From Acanthaster planci (Eukaryota > Echinodermata > Asteroidea > Valvatida > Acanthasteridae), in assembly GCF_001949145.1 (NCBI RefSeq), contig NW_019091434.1:373353-437352 (forward strand): a stretch of 64,000 nucleotides of DNA, written 5' to 3'. Below the pieces are notes generated by a model. It was not told the origin of the DNA and did not search any database. It saw nothing but the letters and a program-made list of their open reading frames with translations. The position numbers and the translations under genes are program-made. Below are positions 60,371 through 64,000 of the stretch, piece by piece (positions within the stretch are counted from its first letter, which is position 1; every line of letters starts with the position of its first letter).

Positions 60371-61369
60371 CGCGCCACCCGTCGCAGTTTCGCAACGAGG
60401 GGGCGCCCGCATCTCACTATTTATCTCACAAACTCCAGCCAGCCCATCTCGATTCCCCCTCCCGACGACCGTGGCCGCGGCCTCACAGCGCTCCAGGCGG
60501 TACGCCACACCAGCCACGTCCCCGGCGTGCGAGGGCGCCCCGAAACCTGTCACGGGTCCGCTAGCTCCCATCAATTCACATCAGGTCCCTGCCCCCGTAG
60601 CCGCCACGGCCCGGCCGCGTTCCGAGAGGGACGCTTCCTGAGCCACGGCGGCGCCGCAAGAGGGCGCCCCCATACTATGGCTAGTATTACAAGCTTCAGC
60701 TACCTCGCACCGAGGCTCCAAACCCGCGGCAGCCGCCCGGCCGTGCTCCGAGAGGAACATTCTCTCAGCCACGACGGTACCGCGAGAGAGGCATGAATGA
60801 ACTTTCAACCGGTTCCCGCCAGGACCCCCCAGCCGTGGACCCATCCTGAGGGCGCTCCGACTGGAACACCTCTCCCAGTGCGTCCCTGCCGCCAGAGGGC
60901 GCCCCACGGACGCCGGCGATGGGTGTACTAGTGAGGGGTTGGGAGGATGTCGCCTGGCGATGCCCCGCCCCCTCCCCAGCGACCGGGGCGAAATGGTCGT
61001 GCTCCAAACAGTACTGCAGAAAAGGCGAAGAGTTTAACCTGTTTTTACCGCTACGGATCAGGGTTCGACGCTAGTATAGATTCACACACAGCCGCAACTC
61101 GCTGTTCTGGTCACGAAATCTCTGTTTTATCGCTGTAGCGTCCACAACAATGTGTTTTTCAGACAAGCTCTAAACATGGCGCCCCTTGGCAGGGACTGCG
61201 CAGGCGCGAGGCGGGAAAACCCTGGGCCTTTCGCATACCAGCGGGGGCAGCCAGCCAACTCCATGTGGGTCCGAGCTGGCGCCCCCACCGGCCGGACTCA
61301 CCGGCGCTACAGTATTCTCGGCATTAGATGTGTCGTTGCCAACCCTCCACCTATGCTGGTGCTGCTCTG

Positions 61370-61682
61370 CATATGTAGTGACTGTTTGGGACTAGTTAGA
61401 GCACCGTAGACTCCTTCCCCACATTAAGTGTGGGTGCGTCTACTACCAGTAGAGAATACCTACCCAAACAGTCCTCTCCCGCCCGTCCTCCCCACCCTTG
61501 CTCCGACCTTGAGTTGCTTTCGAAAAGAAGGACGATCATGGCGGCAAGGCCACACTGCATTGTGGGAGGTCAGCACCACGGGTGATCAGATCTTTTCAGC
61601 GAATGAATAATATGCACATGGGAAATTTGCATACGTAGTGACTGTTTGGGTAGGTGTTCTCTAGTAGACCTGACCCACACTA
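61370..61682. repeat. DIRS internal complementary region and right inverted terminal repeat
   Basis: Positions 61370-61485 carry tagtgactgtttggg, tagactccttccccac, tctactacc and cctacccaaacagtc. Positions 61510-61682 carry the inverted copy of the left end and finish gtttgggtaggtgttctcta, gtagac and cccacactatg. The layout matches the DIRS fragment at 27590-27880. Confidence 0.75.
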
Positions 61683-61689
61683 TGTAGAA

Positions 61690-64000
61690 GGACATCATGA
61701 ACACGATGGCTTGAAATTATTTTTGATTTGATTATTCTTGTATTCCTTTCAGTGTTATGTTTACTGTAGTTTGCTTTCATGGAGATGCCATTGACTGGCT
61801 GAAGGATCACAGGTGAGCCATGATGGATTCCTATAGAAAAATCAACAATTTTATATGCAAACCCTACATGTATGTTTGACATTGTGAATAGTGATAACAT
61901 CTTCCCATTTTTTCAAGGTACAGTTTATCATTTGTCTGATCCTTTGTGCATTACGGTATTATCATAATGGTTTATTAGTATGGTTTATTTCACTTTGCCT
62001 TTATCGCAGCCCAAAGGCTGAATTGCACAGGCATTACAAAGCAATTAATACATTAAAAAAATGTAAAAATCACCAAAAACGTGAAATCACTAAAACATTC
62101 ATAAACTGAGATAGAAAAACTTACAACCATGATGCATACTCACAAAAAAGCTGCAAAATAGTCATTTTGTTCCTTTGAGGCAACAAAATTACTCAAAATC
62201 TAAAGAAGGTTGTCGAAGAACCAACCTGATGAAGTTTCAGCTCAGTGAGTACTGTCTATTTAGAGAAAAACAATATCCTAGGATTGGATACCCAGATCAA
62301 AAGTTGCCGAGTCATGTTTTGAGTTGCACCCAAATTTGAGCAACTGGGACACATTCTCACACTCACTTGAATACAGCTATGAAATATCAAACACTGAACT
62401 GAAAAATAATGGCGCACATTTTTGTCAATCCAAAAGTTATGGATTTTTAAGAGCAATTTTCCAAAAATGCGTCTTCAGATACCTTTTATTGGTTTTTTTT
62501 CAAAATGACAGCTCGCCAGGAAAGAATAATTTCACAGGGAGCACAAGTATGTTTTTGAACAATAATTTCATCAGTTATTTTTTTTGGATAACTGCAAATG
62601 ATGGACAGCACCTTTAAAAGAAATATGTAACATTTCATTCTTAGGCAGGCAGAGGTTTGACAGGAAGGTTCATGACAAATTAGCCTATTTCAAAAACCTG
62701 GCTTCAACTAGCTCTACTGAGTGGCACATTAGTATTCCTCTTTTTTCAAATTTTGGACGGGACCAGTCATACTAACGCTCCATGACATATAGTAAAGTGA
62801 CATGGGTTCTCAAAAATTCCAAAGACTCAACAAAAATACCTTTTTCATCACCTACTGGCTTTCTTGAATGCCAAAGGCAAACTTTTGGGGCTTTGGTGAT
62901 ATTTCCGACTTCAAATCTATAAAAATGCAGCCGTTTTTGCTCGGCACATGCACTTAAACTTTTCGTCACCTCCTCCCATTCAAATACGCATGCAGAGATT
63001 TTGCTGTCGCAATAACTCTATGAAGGAACATGGTCCTCTTACCAAAAACGCAGGAGCGAACTATATGTAGTCTGGCACAAAACGTATTGACCAGGAAACA
63101 GTCGCCGGTAGCATTCCAAAATGTGATATCAACACAAATTTTATACACTGATTCTTCTTTAAACAACTTCACCAGAATTTAGATCATTTTATTCAGTGGC
63201 GTTTATTTACAAGGTGGCCATTTCGAATTGTGTTCCCCAGATCCGCTTCATTTATCATCCACTCTAAAATCAGATGGAGCCTGACTACTTGGCTTCAGTT
63301 GCAGGTAAAGCCTCGATTTTAATCAAGGTGACATGACTGTGAATTATTAAGGCCTATGAGATGAAAGTTTCCTTGTGCATGACACATAAATGCATGATAC
63401 TATGACAGCTTTGGGAAAAGTGTTCCAATTTTAAAAATATAACCAGAGTCAACAGTTTTATTCCAATCTTAAAACATGTTTGGACTATTCGTTCAATATT
63501 GAGAAAATGTTGGATTTGTAAAATCTTATTTGAATTTTGAAACATGTTCACTCTTTAAACATTTATTCCAATTTAGAATTTTTTCCATTAGATACAAATT
63601 CATCTGCTCTTTTTATTTCATTTGAATCTAAAAAAAATAGAAAGGACTTTCATTTTAAAATTTGCTTCGGTTTTTAAAAAATGCATTCCAAAATTCAAAA
63701 ATGTGATTTTTTAAAATTACATTCATTTTAAAAATACATTGGATTTTTAAAAAACACTTTGATTTTGAAAAAAGGCATTCCATTTAGCAAAAACATGTTC
63801 CAATCTGTCTAATTGGAATTCTGCTTCTTTCTGCTTCTGATTGATGCTATACGAGCACACTTGAATGTAAAAAACAGCTTTGTATTAAATGTGTGGCCAA
63901 AAACACGATTCATGGTTGCTTCATTTCAAGAGAAAATGCTGGGGGGAAATGGATGGCAGAAAATAATGCAAGACTAGTAGAAAAGAGCTTGAGAAACTAG
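61690..64000. other. No gene recognised
   Basis: AT-rich sequence with short open frames and no motifs. Positions 63560-63800 are especially rich in tttaaaa runs. Confidence 0.5.

Larger units (their letters stand above)
56640..61000 (-). mobile_element. GC-rich Ty3/Gypsy retroelement, internally deleted
   Basis: Read leftwards, it has a gag capsid region (about 59990-59560), a CCHC knuckle (about 59410-59455) and RNase H (59340-58840). Then come a zinc-binding integrase start (58740-58220), an integrase core (58170-57400), and the zinc-finger frame (56966-56640). Protease and the reverse transcriptase catalytic part are missing. GC content is clearly above that of the surroundings. LTRs were not identified. 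Confidence 0.8.
53510..61682 (+). mobile_element. DIRS-like element with inverted ends and internal complementary region, carrying a nested Ty3/Gypsy
   Basis: The left end (53512-53640: cctacccaaactgtcactac, atgcaaatttcccatg, gacctcccacaatgcagcgt, gccgccatgatcgtcctt) recurs as its reverse complement at 61510-61660. A third block at 61370-61485 contains both senses of the terminal sequence around a cacattaagtgtg hairpin, which is the DIRS internal complementary region. Open frames at 53800-55730 may be a DIRS gag, but I recognise no domain. No reverse transcriptase or recombinase of this element is visible. They were probably lost when the Ty3/Gypsy element at about 56640-61000 inserted, or deleted afterwards. 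Confidence 0.7.

Overview
The window looks like nuclear DNA of an invertebrate animal, most likely an invertebrate deuterostome such as a lancelet. The evidence is GT-AG introns, AATAAA polyadenylation signals, about 40% GC outside one GC-rich block, many copies of the acatgtacatgta word, and a mix of DIRS, Penelope-like, Ty3/Gypsy, CR1/L2-type and hAT-type elements. The species assignment is inference. No prokaryotic features are present.

Host genes: two tandem paralogous genes lie on the minus strand, with coding exons at 5574-13064 and 23111-32152. I assembled both from seven coding exons each. They encode four-transmembrane proteins of 270 and 246 residues of the MS4A/CD20 type. Intron phases match, all splice sites used are GT-AG, and an AATAAA follows each stop codon. 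The duplicated unit is about 9 kb (about 4830-13700 against about 22365-32460). Intronic insertions differ between the copies: a tRNA-type SINE in copy 1, and a DIRS fragment plus a non-LTR tail in copy 2. Extra broken copies of the first coding exon and of exon 5 lie at 15690-17723. A sixth-intron-like relic at about 42.63-43.07 kb has been expanded into a 26-bp minisatellite.

Mobile DNA, left to right: non-LTR RT remnant (1-690), GIY-YIG fragment (about 640-1265), Penelope-like RT/GIY-YIG element (1266-3255), SINE (about 10.1 kb), palindromic element (14.7 kb), CAAGTC-rich hAT-type element (16260-16826), non-LTR element interrupted by an assembly gap (18511-20185), DIRS fragment (about 25560-27880), degenerate Ty3/Gypsy element on the plus strand (about 34.1-39.8 kb), and a DIRS-like element with intact inverted ends and internal complementary region (about 53510-61682). 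The last one encloses a GC-rich, internally deleted Ty3/Gypsy element on the minus strand (about 56640-61000). Tandem repeats occur at 33681-34005, 42754-43038, 52710-53370 and 60050-60370.

The most interesting signal is shared by the two Ty3/Gypsy elements. Both carry, just downstream of pol, a short reading frame with a pair of Cys/His zinc fingers, and each frame is preceded by a strong polypyrimidine-AG splice acceptor. This suggests a lineage with a spliced third ORF encoding a zinc-finger protein. About 40-52 kb and 61.7-64 kb hold no gene that I can recognise.
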